A DNA stretch of 64,000 nt, taken from positions 372,001 through 436,000 of the forward strand of contig NZ_JANZKJ010000002.1 of assembly GCF_025642975.1 (NCBI RefSeq). Reading direction: 5' to 3'. The notes beneath the pieces were generated by a model. That model ran no database searches. It worked only from the letters and a program-made list of their open reading frames with translations, and was not told where the DNA came from. Both the position numbers and the translations under genes were made by a program. Source of the stretch: Pseudomonas sp. RIT-PI-S (GTDB lineage Bacteria; Pseudomonadota; Gammaproteobacteria; Pseudomonadales; Pseudomonadaceae). The stretch's first letter is position 1. Each line of letters opens with the position of its first letter. Positions 30,418-38,942 of the stretch are shown in pieces.

Positions 30418-33400
30418 CTACTCCTTGATCCGGTACCACGCTACATACAACGCCGGCAGGAACAGCAACGTCAGCAGCGTGGCGCTGATGATGCCGCCAA
30501 TCATGGCGTAGGCCATCGGCCCCCAGAACACTTCACGGGCGATGGGGATCATGCCCAAGCTCGCGGCGGCGGCGGTCAGCAGGATCGGCCGGCGCCGATG
30601 CTGGGTCGCCTCCACCACCGCATCCCAAGGCTTGTAACCATCGCGCTCGAAGATGTCGATCTGGGTCACCAGGATCACCGAGTTGCGGATGATGATGCCA
30701 ATCAGCGCCAGCACTCCAAGGATCGCCACGAAGCCTAGCGGCGTGCCCGTGGGCACCAGCGCCACCACCACCCCGATCAGCCCCAGCGGCGCCACGCTGG
30801 CGACCAGGAACATCTTCTGCACGCTATGCAGCTGAATCATCAGGAAAGTCGCCATCAGGAACAGCATCAGCGGCACCACATGCGCGATCGGCCCCTGTGC
30901 TTTGCCACTTTCCTCGACAGTACCGCCAGTGGTGACCTTGTAGCCAGGCGGCAGCTCTTGGGAGAACCGGTCGATATCGGGCTTTAGCTGGGCAACCAGG
31001 TCCGTGGGCTGCATCTGGTCACGCACGGCGGCCTTGAGCGTCACCGTGGGCAGGCGGTCGCGCCGCCATACCAGCGGCTGCTCCAGCTCGTAGCGCACTG
31101 TGGCGAACGACAGCAGCGGGATGGACACGCCACTTGGCGTGACGATCTGCAGGTTTTGCAGGGTGTCTGGCGAGTTGCGTTCAGCGTCTTCGGCGCGGCC
31201 GACCACGTTCACCAGGTAGATGTCATCGTTTACCTGGGTGATGGGCGCCCCGGTAACGATGGTATTCATCAGCTTGGCTACGTCTTCGGAAGACAACCCC
31301 AGCTGGCGTGCACGGTCTTGCGCGATGTCGATGCGCAGCACCTTGCCCGGCTCGTTCCAGTCGAAAATCATGTCGCCCACATGGGGGTTCTGGTCGAGCA
31401 ACGTGGCAAGGTCGATGGCATGCCGGCGCACTTCGTCGAGGTCACGCCCGCTGACCCGGTATTGCAGCGGCCGGCCTACCGGCGGGCCCATTTCCAGCGG
31501 CTGCACATAGGTGCCAATGCCTACGAAGTCTTTGCGCAGCCGTTCCCGCAGGCGTTCGGCCAGGGCGCCACGTTCTTCCAGGCCCTTGCTGACGATCACC
31601 AGCTGGGCGTAGTAGGGGTTTTGCAGTTGCTGGTCCAGCGGCAGGTAAAAGCGGATCGCGCCTTGGCCGATGTAGGTGCTCCAGCGCAGGATGTCTGGGT
31701 CGTCCTTGATAATGGCTTCGAGCTTGTCCACGGCGCGGGTGGTTTCATGGATCGATGCGTTCTGCGGCAGGTTCAGGTCCACCAGCAGCTCGGGCCGGTC
31801 CGAGGACGGGAAGAACTGGTTCTGCACGAAGCGCATGCAAAACAGCGCCAGGGCGAAGATCAACAGCGTGCCGATGATGGTCAGCCAACGGTGGCGCATG
31901 CACGCCACCAAGGCGCCGTTGAAGGCGCGGCCCACGCGCCCAGGCTCCTCCGAATGATGCTTGCCCGCCTTCTCGGTAAGAATGTGCACACCGATGACCG
32001 GGGCGAAGAACACCGCCACTACCCAAGACACCAACATGGCAATGGCAATCACCGCGAACAGCGTGAAGGTGTACTCGCCGGCAGAGCTGGCGTTCAGGCC
32101 GATGGGGGTGAAGCCTGCCACGGTGACCAGGGTCCCGGTCAGCATGGGGAACGCCGTGGAGGTATAGGCGAAGGTCGCCGCTTTCTCGCGGCTGTCACCC
32201 AGCTCCAATCGGGTGACCATCATCTCCACCGTGATCATGGCGTCATCCACCAGCAGGCCGAGGGCGATGATCAATGCACCAAGGGAAATCCGCTGCATGG
32301 TGATGCCGCTGTACTCCATGAACACGAAGACCATGGCCAGCACCAGCGGGATCGAACAGGCCACCACGAGCCCGGCGCGGATACCCAGGCTGACGAAGCT
32401 CACCACCATCACGATGACCACCGCCTCGAACAGCGCGCTGGTGAACCCGCCGACGGCTTTTTCCACCACCGCCGCCTGGTCGGACACCGTATGCACGCCC
32501 ACGCCCACGGGCAGTTCGGCGGTCAGTTCGGTCATGCGCCCGTGCAGCGCCTTGCCGAACTCCTGGATGTTGCCACCATCGCGCATCGCCACGGCGAGGC
32601 CGATGGCGGGCTGGCCATTGAAGCGGAACAACGGCGCCGGCGGCTCGGCGTAGCCTCGGGTGATGTCTGCCACATCGGCCAGCCGATAGAAACGGTCGTT
32701 CACTCGCAGGTTGAGCTCGCGCAGGTCCGCCTCAGAATGAAACTGCCCCGTGGTGCGTACCGAAATGCGCTCAGGGCCGGCTTCGATAACCCCCGCCGGA
32801 GTCACCGCGTTCTGCGCTTGCAGTGCCTGTACCACCTGGCGTTGGTCCAGCCCAAGGGCCGCCAGCTTGCGGGTCGAGAAGTTGAGGTAGATGACCTCGT
32901 CCTGGGCGCCGATCATCTCTACCTTGCCCAGGTTATCCACCTGGCGGATGCCGGCCCGTACCTGCTCCACGTAGTCGCGCAGCTGGCGCATGCTCAGGCC
33001 GTCGGCGGTGAAGGCATAGATGGAGCCGAACACGTCACCGAACTCATCATTGAACGCCGGGCCCTGCAGACCCTGGGGGAAGTCGCCGCGGATGTCGTCG
33101 ATCTTCTTGCGCACCTCATACCAGATGTGCGGAATGGCCCCGGCCTTGGTGGTATCGCGCAGGTACACGAACACCGTGGACTCGCCCGGGCGCGTGTAGC
33201 TCTTGGTGTAGTCCAGGGCATCGAGCTCTTCGAGCTTCTTCTCGATGCGATCGGTGACCTGCTTGAGGGTTTCGTCCTGGGTCGCGCCGGGCCAGCGGGT
33301 CTGGATCACCATGGTTTTGATGGTGAATGCAGGGTCTTCCTCGCGGCCCAGCTTCATGTAGGAAAACACGCCCATCAGCAAGGCGACGAACATCAGGTAC

Positions 33401-33459
33401 CAAACGAACGACTGATGCCGCAGTGCCCAGTCCGAGAGGTTGAACTTACTGCCGCTCAT
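30418..33459 (-). CDS. RND efflux transporter, inner-membrane pump (TriC-like)
   Basis: A 1013-residue RND pump with twelve expected transmembrane helices and two large periplasmic loops. The proton-relay aspartates are D405-D406 (ALGLLVDDAMITVEMM). The N-terminal part reads MSGSKFNLSDWALRHQSFVWYLMF, and RPGESTVFVYLRDTTKAGAIPHIWYEVRKKIDDIRGDFP is typical of this branch. It is the third gene of an operon whose first two genes are both adaptors, as in TriABC of P. aeruginosa. Its start overlaps the preceding stop by four bases. Substrates cannot be told from sequence. No outer-membrane factor is adjacent. Confidence 0.88.
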   Translation of the reverse strand: MSGSKFNLSDWALRHQSFVWYLMFVALLMGVFSYMKLGREEDPAFTIKTMVIQTRWPGATQDETLKQVTDRIEKKLEELDALDYTKSYTRPGESTVFVYLRDTTKAGAIPHIWYEVRKKIDDIRGDFPQGLQGPAFNDEFGDVFGSIYAFTADGLSMRQLRDYVEQVRAGIRQVDNLGKVEMIGAQDEVIYLNFSTRKLAALGLDQRQVVQALQAQNAVTPAGVIEAGPERISVRTTGQFHSEADLRELNLRVNDRFYRLADVADITRGYAEPPAPLFRFNGQPAIGLAVAMRDGGNIQEFGKALHGRMTELTAELPVGVGVHTVSDQAAVVEKAVGGFTSALFEAVVIVMVVSFVSLGIRAGLVVACSIPLVLAMVFVFMEYSGITMQRISLGALIIALGLLVDDAMITVEMMVTRLELGDSREKAATFAYTSTAFPMLTGTLVTVAGFTPIGLNASSAGEYTFTLFAVIAIAMLVSWVVAVFFAPVIGVHILTEKAGKHHSEEPGRVGRAFNGALVACMRHRWLTIIGTLLIFALALFCMRFVQNQFFPSSDRPELLVDLNLPQNASIHETTRAVDKLEAIIKDDPDILRWSTYIGQGAIRFYLPLDQQLQNPYYAQLVIVSKGLEERGALAERLRERLRKDFVGIGTYVQPLEMGPPVGRPLQYRVSGRDLDEVRRHAIDLATLLDQNPHVGDMIFDWNEPGKVLRIDIAQDRARQLGLSSEDVAKLMNTIVTGAPITQVNDDIYLVNVVGRAEDAERNSPDTLQNLQIVTPSGVSIPLLSFATVRYELEQPLVWRRDRLPTVTLKAAVRDQMQPTDLVAQLKPDIDRFSQELPPGYKVTTGGTVEESGKAQGPIAHVVPLMLFLMATFLMIQLHSVQKMFLVASVAPLGLIGVVVALVPTGTPLGFVAILGVLALIGIIIRNSVILVTQIDIFERDGYKPWDAVVEATQHRRRPILLTAAAASLGMIPIAREVFWGPMAYAMIGGIISATLLTLLFLPALYVAWYRIKE

Positions 33460-34520
33460 TGGCCCTTCCCTTGGTCATTTTTGATCTGCTGCCCCGGTTT
33501 GAGGCTGTTGAGCCCGGCCACCACCACACGCTCACCCGGGTGCACGCTGGCGTCGACGATGGCCGTTTCGCTTTTACGCTCAAGCACCTTCACCGGCCTT
33601 GGCGCCACGGTGTGCGCCTGCTCGTCGATGACCCACACCCGGGTTTGCCCTTCAGCGTCTTGCAAGGCGCGCAGCGGTAGTTCACCACGCAGCTCAACGC
33701 GCCGGCTTACGGCAACGCTGATAGCCGTGCCCAGGCGCAGGCCGGGCGGCGTGTTGGCGAGGCTCAGGCGCACTTGGCGGGTACGGGTGGCGCTGTTGGC
33801 CTGGGGCTCGATCTCGCGCAGGGTCGCATGGGTGGCGGCGGTTGGGTCCAGCTGCGCCTGCACATAAAAGTCCAGGCCGGGGGCCAGTTCCTCGACCAGC
33901 GAAGCCGGCAGGTCGATCACCGCCTCCTTCACATCCGGCCGCGCCAGGGTGACCACTTCCTGGCCAGCGGCGACTACCTGGCCAGCCTCGGCGCTCAAGG
34001 CAGTGACGATCGCATCATGGTCGGCGCGCAGTTCGCTGTAATCGAGCTGGTCGCGTGCCTGGCTGGCGGCAGCCTTGGCCTGCTCAAGCGAGGCACGGGA
34101 GGTTTTCAGGTCTGCCGTGGCGCGGTCCAGCTGCGCCGCCGAGCCCACCCCGCGGTCGAACAACTCCTGTTGGCGCCGGCTGTTGGCCTGGGCATTGATC
34201 CACTGCGCCTCAACCCGGCTGAGGTCGCCTTCACGCGAGCGCAGCTGGTTCTGTTGATCGGTAGGGTCGAGCACCGCCAGCAAGTCCCCTTGCTTGACCT
34301 CGTCGCCTACATCCACCAGGCGGCGAGCGATGCGCCCGCTCACCCGAAAACCCAGAGTGCTTTGGTAGCGGGGTTCGATATTGCCGGCAAACCGGCCCAG
34401 CTCTTGCTGATCCACCGCCACCACAGTAGCGGACAGCACCGGGCGTATGGGCTCGGGGGGCGGTGCGTCATCCGAGCAGCCGGCGAGCAATACCAGCGGC
34501 AGTGCAAACCAGCGCTTCAT
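33456..34520 (-). CDS. RND efflux periplasmic adaptor subunit, second of two (TriB-like)
   Basis: A 354-residue membrane-fusion lipoprotein. The lipobox is LLAGC at the end of MKRWFALPLVLLAGCSDD. Then come the biotinyl-lipoyl segments (FRVSGRIARRLVDVGDEVKQGDLLAVLDPTD), an alpha-hairpin (about residues 90-165) and beta-barrel and membrane-proximal domains. The start at 34520 overlaps the stop of the first adaptor by four bases (ATGA). The end overlaps the pump gene the same way, so all three are coupled. Confidence 0.88.
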   Translation of the reverse strand: MKRWFALPLVLLAGCSDDAPPPEPIRPVLSATVVAVDQQELGRFAGNIEPRYQSTLGFRVSGRIARRLVDVGDEVKQGDLLAVLDPTDQQNQLRSREGDLSRVEAQWINAQANSRRQQELFDRGVGSAAQLDRATADLKTSRASLEQAKAAASQARDQLDYSELRADHDAIVTALSAEAGQVVAAGQEVVTLARPDVKEAVIDLPASLVEELAPGLDFYVQAQLDPTAATHATLREIEPQANSATRTRQVRLSLANTPPGLRLGTAISVAVSRRVELRGELPLRALQDAEGQTRVWVIDEQAHTVAPRPVKVLERKSETAIVDASVHPGERVVVAGLNSLKPGQQIKNDQGKGQ

Positions 34521-35590
34521 TGCCCAGCCTCCTCGGCGACTTCGACCTGCATGTCTGGGTGCAGCAATTGACCACCGGCGATCACCACCCGGTCGCCACT
34601 CGCCAGGCCGTCGGTGATCACCACCTTGGCGGTGAGGTACCGCCCCACGGTGACCTTGTGCAGGCTCACCTTGTCGTCCTTGAGCAGCCACACCGCGGGG
34701 TCATGCATGTCCTTGGTGAGCGCCGACCAGGGCAGCTCCACCGCTGGCTTGGACGGCGCCGTCAACGATCCGCTGACCACTGACCCCAAGTGCATGCGCG
34801 GTGGCAGGGCGGCGAGCGCCACCTTCACCTGCAAGGTGCCGGTTTGCGCAGACACCGTAGGGGTGACTTCGCGCACCTTGCCCTGCACGGTCACACTGGG
34901 GTCTTCGAGCAAGCGCACGGTGATGGGGGCATCGCCGGCCGGCTGCACGAACAAGGCTTCGTAGACGTTGAACACGGCGTCGCGCTCACCGTCGCGGGCG
35001 AGGCTGAACATCGGCTGGGTCGCCTGCACCACCTGCCCTACTTCAGCCTGGCGGGCGGTGATGACGCCAGCAGCCTCGGCCACCAGATCGGTGTAGCCCA
35101 ACTGTTCGCGCGCGTTGGCCAGCTGCGCGCGGGCCGCAGCCAGCGCGCTCTGACTGCTGCGCAACGCAGCTTGCGCGGAATCGTATTCGCTGCGGCTGGT
35201 GTAGCCCTTGGGCAGCAGCTTGGCCTGGCGGTCGAACGCCGCGCTGGCCTGGCTGACACGAGCCTGCTCAGCGGCGGCGGCAGCGACGGCCGAGTCCACA
35301 TTGGTTTGCAGGTCTTTCGGGTCCAGCCGGGCCAACACCTGACGCGGGCTGACCCGGTCCCCTACGTCGACCATTCGCTGGATGATCTTGCCCCCCACGC
35401 GGAACGAAAGCTGCGTCTGCACCCGTGCCTGGACGTCGCCGGTCACCTCGACCCGTGGGGCGAACTCACTGGCCTGTACGGTTTGCACGCTCACCCGACG
35501 CCGCTCGGGCTGCGAGGCAGGCTTTTCGCCACAGCCGCACAGCATCGCCAACAGCACCCAGGCCGTCCCTTTCCTCCACGCGCGTGTCAT
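34517..35590 (-). CDS. RND efflux periplasmic adaptor subunit, first of two (TriA-like)
   Basis: A 357-residue membrane-fusion lipoprotein with the signal MTRAWRKGTAWVLLAMLCGCGEKP (acyl Cys probably the second). A lipoyl half-motif FRVGGKIIQRMVDVGDRVSPRQVLARLDPKD follows, then a long Ala-rich coiled hairpin (about residues 95-165) and the beta-barrel. The start at 35590 has GGGAG 5 nt upstream. Two different adaptors with one pump is the TriABC arrangement, in which both are required. A large inverted repeat lies 81 bp upstream. Confidence 0.88.
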   Translation of the reverse strand: MTRAWRKGTAWVLLAMLCGCGEKPASQPERRRVSVQTVQASEFAPRVEVTGDVQARVQTQLSFRVGGKIIQRMVDVGDRVSPRQVLARLDPKDLQTNVDSAVAAAAAEQARVSQASAAFDRQAKLLPKGYTSRSEYDSAQAALRSSQSALAAARAQLANAREQLGYTDLVAEAAGVITARQAEVGQVVQATQPMFSLARDGERDAVFNVYEALFVQPAGDAPITVRLLEDPSVTVQGKVREVTPTVSAQTGTLQVKVALAALPPRMHLGSVVSGSLTAPSKPAVELPWSALTKDMHDPAVWLLKDDKVSLHKVTVGRYLTAKVVITDGLASGDRVVIAGGQLLHPDMQVEVAEEAGQ

Positions 35591-35670
35591 GCACACTCCC
35601 TTTGCACGGAAAAACCAAGGTTGCGACTGTAACCGATTGTGAAGGTTTCGGGGATCAGGACGATGCAGGC

Positions 35671-35720
35671 GCCATGCTTTGCATGCGCGGGGGAAGTGTT
35701 GAGCGCATGCGAAGCATGGC
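35671..35720. promoter_or_regulatory. Large inverted repeat upstream of the RND efflux operon
   Basis: Two 18-bp arms (GCCATGCTTTGCATGCGC and GCGCATGCGAAGCATGGC, one mismatch) enclose 14 bp, 81-130 bp before the first adaptor gene. It could be an operator for the efflux operon or a mobile-type palindrome; unlike the REP elements in this window, it is built on GCATGC. Confidence 0.45.
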
Positions 35721-35771
35721 ACATACAAGCAAATGTGAAACCAGAAGGGGAAAAGCCGGGAAGACCATTGG

Positions 35772-35797
35772 AAAAGGGGCGATCGCTCGCCCCTTTT
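35772..35797 (-). terminator. Rho-independent terminator of the second metQ
   Basis: A perfect 11-bp stem (AAAAGGGGCGA / TCGCCCCTTTT) with a 4-nt loop begins 6 bp after the metQ stop. On the minus strand it ends in TTTT. Confidence 0.85.
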
Positions 35798-35803
35798 TAC
35801 ACT

Positions 35804-36589
35804 TTAGAACGCCGGCAATACCGCGCCGTTGTATTTCTTCTCGATGAAAGCCTTCACTTCAGGCGAAGTCAGTGCCTTGGCGAGCTTCTGGATGGCGTCG
35901 CTGTCTTTGTTGTCTGGGCGGGCAACCAGGAAGTTCACGTAAGGCGAATCGCTGCCCTCGATAACCAGCGCGTCTTTAGCAGGGTTCAGGCCGGCTTCCA
36001 GTGCGTAGTTGGTGTTGATCAGGTCCAGGTCAACTTCGTTCAGCACGCGCGGCAGCATGGCCGATTCCAGCTCCTTGAACTTCAGATGTTTCGGGTTCTC
36101 GGCGATGTCCTTGGGCGTGGCCAAGGCGTTTTTCGGGTCCTTCAGGGTGATCAAGCCAGCTTTTTGCAACAGCAGCAGGGCACGGCCGCTGTTGCTGCCC
36201 TCGTTCGGCAGGGCCACGGTAGCGCCGTCCTTGAGCTCAGACAGGCTTTTGACTTTCTTCGAGTAACCGCCGAAGGGTTCTACGTGAACGCCGATTACGG
36301 TCACCAGATGGGTGCCTTTACCGTCGTTGAAGTTCTTCAGGTACGGTTCGGTCTGGAAGTAGTTGGCATCCAGGCGCTTCTGGTCGACTTGCACGTTGGG
36401 CTGCACGTAGTCGGTAAAGACCTTGATCTCCAGGTCCACGCCTTCCTTGGCCAAGGTCGGCTTGATCAGCTCGAGGATTTCGGCGTGAGGAATCGGGGTG
36501 GCCGCGACCACCAGTTTTTCGCCAGCGTGAGTGAAGCCAGCAACAGACAGCGCAGCGGCAAATGCCGAAAACAGTAGAGCCTTTTTCAT
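35804..36589 (-). CDS. metQ: Methionine-binding protein MetQ, second copy (NlpA family)
   Basis: A 261-residue NlpA-family binding protein. The signal MKKALLFSAFAAALSVAGFTHAG lacks a lipobox Cys. Then come LVVAATPIPHAEILELIKPTLAKEGVDLEIKVFTDYVQPN, LDANYFQTEPYL and VALPNEGSNSGRALLLLQKAGLI. No metN or metI adjoins it, so it must use a transporter encoded elsewhere (for instance 28567-30322) or be an orphan receptor. ATG at 36589 has AAGGA 7 nt before it. It has its own terminator and two palindromes upstream. Confidence 0.88.
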   Translation of the reverse strand: MKKALLFSAFAAALSVAGFTHAGEKLVVAATPIPHAEILELIKPTLAKEGVDLEIKVFTDYVQPNVQVDQKRLDANYFQTEPYLKNFNDGKGTHLVTVIGVHVEPFGGYSKKVKSLSELKDGATVALPNEGSNSGRALLLLQKAGLITLKDPKNALATPKDIAENPKHLKFKELESAMLPRVLNEVDLDLINTNYALEAGLNPAKDALVIEGSDSPYVNFLVARPDNKDSDAIQKLAKALTSPEVKAFIEKKYNGAVLPAF

Positions 36590-36611
36590 CGGTGATCCTT
36601 GTTTATCAATG

Positions 36612-36661
36612 TGCCAGCACTCTGGCATGCCGAGGACAATACTCAATTGGCTTATGCCAAT
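36612..36661 (-). promoter_or_regulatory. Two perfect palindromes upstream of the second metQ
   Basis: TGCCAGCACTCTGGCA (36612-36627) and ATTGGCTTATGCCAAT (36646-36661) each have perfect 6-bp arms around 4 bp. They lie 22-72 bp before the metQ start, in a 94-bp gap. Both carry TGGC/GCCA half-sites, so they could be paired operators. Confidence 0.5.
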
Positions 36662-36683
36662 GAAATACCTTTTTTCTAGTTGC

Positions 36684-37631
36684 TTATGAATTTTTGTCAG
36701 GTTGGTCGGTATAACGGCCAATAAGGGCCAGGGCTGCCTCCTTATCTTCTCCGCTAAGTCCCTCCAGGCACAGCGCCAATTGGCGCTCCAGGGCGGCAAG
36801 ATGGTTGCTCACGCCTGCCTGGTTCAGATGCTCCGGCAAAATGTCTGCGCCTTCACTGACCAGCAGCGCGAAATGCACCACGTTTTCCAACTCCCGGGTG
36901 TTGCCTGGCCAGGCATGGGTGCGCAGCAAGCGGGCCGCAGCTTCGCTGAAGGTCGGCACCGGCAAGCCCAGCCGCTGGCTGTATACGCCAAGGAAGTATT
37001 CGGCCAGAGACAGGATGTCACCGGGCCGCTCGCGCAGGGCGGGCAGCTCCAGCCGGCCCTCGTCGAGGTAACGCCACAGCCGCTCGTTGAATTTCCCCGC
37101 CGCCACTGCGCGGCTCAAGTCTATGCTCGATGCTGCTACCAGGCGTACGTCCACCGGCGTGGGCTGGGCCGCCCCTAGCCGCACTACCTCATGGTTTTCC
37201 AGCGCTTCGAGCAGGGCCGCCTGGATTGGCAAAGGCAGGTCGGCGATTTCATCCAAGTAGAGGGTGCCGCCGTTGGCAGAGCCGAACCAGCCGGCGCGGC
37301 TGGCGGCCGAACCGGACCACGCACCGGGCGCATGGCCGAATAGCTCGGCCTGCGCGTAAGTCGGGCTCAGGGCGCCGCAATTGACTGAAACGAACAACCC
37401 AGGGCGGTCGCTGGCCTTGTGCAGGTGCCGCGCCAACAGCTCCTTGCCAGTACCCGTTTCGCCGTGGATCAGCACCGGTAAAGCACTAGGCGCCAGGGCC
37501 TGCATGCGTTCGCGCAAATGCTGTGAGCGCGGATCGACGAACACCAACGCCTTGGCGCGAATGCTCAAGGGGCTGCGGTCAGCATCAGGAAAGGTCAGCA
37601 GCGGCTGGCCTGAGGTGGCACTAAAAGGCAT
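36684..37631 (-). CDS. AAA+ sigma-54 activator-like protein without HTH domain
   Basis: A 315-residue protein made almost wholly of the sigma-54-interaction AAA+ domain. Walker A is GETGTGK (57-63), Walker B TLYLDE (123-128), and LRERPGDI and WPGNTRELENVVHFA are conserved. The sigma-54 contact loop, normally GAFTGA, reads GAWSGS (103-108), and the preceding GHxxG is kept. There is no sensor domain at the N-terminus and no Fis-type helix-turn-helix after residue 280. It may still engage sigma-54 from solution like other HTH-less activators, or serve another role. It lies between a hydrolase gene (34 bp upstream) and metQ (94 bp downstream) on the same strand. Confidence 0.8.
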   Translation of the reverse strand: MPFSATSGQPLLTFPDADRSPLSIRAKALVFVDPRSQHLRERMQALAPSALPVLIHGETGTGKELLARHLHKASDRPGLFVSVNCGALSPTYAQAELFGHAPGAWSGSAASRAGWFGSANGGTLYLDEIADLPLPIQAALLEALENHEVVRLGAAQPTPVDVRLVAASSIDLSRAVAAGKFNERLWRYLDEGRLELPALRERPGDILSLAEYFLGVYSQRLGLPVPTFSEAAARLLRTHAWPGNTRELENVVHFALLVSEGADILPEHLNQAGVSNHLAALERQLALCLEGLSGEDKEAALALIGRYTDQPDKNS

Positions 37632-37665
37632 TGTCTACTCCCGCCCCGCCATCGCGAAGGCTGCT

Positions 37666-38247
37666 TCAGGCCCGGCGCAGCCCGCTTCGCTGCGCCCGGC
37701 CTTGCAAGCGATAAAGGTAGGCGAAGCCCTGCTCCCACCGGCGGTGGCCGGACTTCACATTGATATGGCCAGCGCCGGTAAGAATCCCGGCCTCGGCGCC
37801 CCAGTCCCGAGCCATTTCCAGCGCGCGGCCCACGCTGGCCGCCGGGTCGTTATCAGAGGCGACCACTTGGCTGGGGAACGGCAGCAGGGCCCGTGGCACC
37901 GGGGCGAAGCCGGCAAGCGCGGCGGGGCGATTCGCCCGTTCCACGTCCGCGGGGGCTACCAGCAATGCGCCCTGTACCCGCCGCAGCAGATGCACGGGAG
38001 CCTGCCCCGCCCAATGGGCGACGGTAATGCACCCCAGGCTGTGCGCGATGATCACCACAGGCTTGCTGCTTTGAGCAACGGCGCTGTCTAGCGCGGCGAT
38101 CCAGTCCTCCCGGCTGGGGTTGATCCAGTCGGCCTGTTCCAACCAATGGCTATTGGGCAAGTTGGCATGCCAATGATGCTGCCAATGTTCCGCTGATGAA
38201 CCTTGCCAGCCAGGGACGATGAGGTATCGAATGGAATCTGTACGCAT
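37666..38247 (-). CDS. RBBP9/YdeN-family serine hydrolase
   Basis: A 193-residue alpha/beta-hydrolase. It shows IVPGWQGSSAEHWQHHW at the N-terminus (family hallmark), nucleophile elbow AHSLGC, the acid in VVASDNDPAAS and the catalytic His in GAGHINVKSGH. The substrate is unknown. It lies 34 bp ahead of the AAA+ gene on the same strand, so the two are likely cotranscribed, and it is divergent from the Mpo1-like gene. Confidence 0.85.
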   Translation of the reverse strand: MRTDSIRYLIVPGWQGSSAEHWQHHWHANLPNSHWLEQADWINPSREDWIAALDSAVAQSSKPVVIIAHSLGCITVAHWAGQAPVHLLRRVQGALLVAPADVERANRPAALAGFAPVPRALLPFPSQVVASDNDPAASVGRALEMARDWGAEAGILTGAGHINVKSGHRRWEQGFAYLYRLQGRAQRSGLRRA

Positions 38248-38353
38248 GATGGCGTCTCCCGCCGCTGTCTGCTTTCATGAGCAAAGTATAGGGATCCGCT
38301 TTATGCGCGTTAAGGAATAAGAAGCTATTTGTTAATAACCAGGAACAATAACA

Positions 38354-38836
38354 ATGAAGACCCTGACTCAGCATCTCGCTCAATACGCGGCCTATCACCG
38401 AGATACGCGCAATATCTTCACGCACTTCATTGGCATACCGATGATCGTGCTAGCCGTGGCTACCCTGCTATCGCGTCCTAACTGGAGTGGCGTTACACCC
38501 GCGCTGCTGCTCACGCTGTTTTCCTGCGTGTTCTATCTGCGCCTGGAGATACGTTTGGGCTTGGTGATGAGCGCGCTGCTGGGCCTGAACCTGTGGTTCG
38601 GCTATGCCATGGCTGCCTTGCCAACCGCTGCCTGGTTAAGCGTGGGGCTGGGCCTGTTCGCAGTTGGCTGGATCATCCAGTTCGTGGGCCATCATTACGA
38701 AGGCCGAAAACCTGCCTTTGTCGACGATATCAGCGGGCTGATCATCGGCCCGCTGTTCGTGGTGGTGGAAGCCGGGTTCCTTCTGGGGTGGCGCCCAGAA
38801 CTCAAGCGCCAGATGGAAGGGGCGGCAAGCGCCTGA
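38354..38836 (+). CDS. Mpo1-like (DUF962) membrane protein
   Basis: A 160-residue protein with four predicted transmembrane segments. It starts YAAYHRDTRNIFTHFIGIP and ends its core with FVGHHYEGRKPAFVDDISGLIIGPLFVVVEAGF. These His-containing motifs define the Mpo1/YGL010w family; the yeast member is an Fe(II) dioxygenase acting on 2-hydroxy fatty acids. The bacterial function is unproven. It is monocistronic, bounded downstream by a REP pair. Confidence 0.85.
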   Translation: MKTLTQHLAQYAAYHRDTRNIFTHFIGIPMIVLAVATLLSRPNWSGVTPALLLTLFSCVFYLRLEIRLGLVMSALLGLNLWFGYAMAALPTAAWLSVGLGLFAVGWIIQFVGHHYEGRKPAFVDDISGLIIGPLFVVVEAGFLLGWRPELKRQMEGAASA

Positions 38837-38848
38837 GGCAAGTGACCT

Positions 38849-38910
38849 GTGGGGGCGGGCGAAGCTTGCGAACTGTGCCTTCAGGTTCGCAAGCCTGCGC
38901 CCGCTCCCAC
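38849..38910. repeat. REP-type inverted pair between mpo1-like gene and cysA
   Basis: Arms of about 25 bp (GTGGGGGCGGGC...TTGCGAAC and GGTTCGCAAGCC...GCTCCCAC) enclose about 10 bp. The typical GTGGGxGCGGGC core fits Pseudomonas REP sequences. It separates two convergent genes. Confidence 0.75.
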
Positions 38911-38942
38911 GAGCCTCTGCATAACGGCCATCCGGGCGTCGG

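Noticed and set aside
31156..33867. 903-codon + strand frame opposite the RND pump and adaptor
   Set aside because: The length is explained by GC-rich third positions of the real minus-strand genes. The composition (His, Gln, Arg-rich) matches other antisense shadows and no family is seen.
36640..36670. Possible sigma-54 (-24/-12) promoter before the orphan metQ
   Set aside because: TGGC is present in TTGGCATAAGCCAATTG, but the GC of the -12 element is not at the required spacing. The sequence is better explained as a palindrome.
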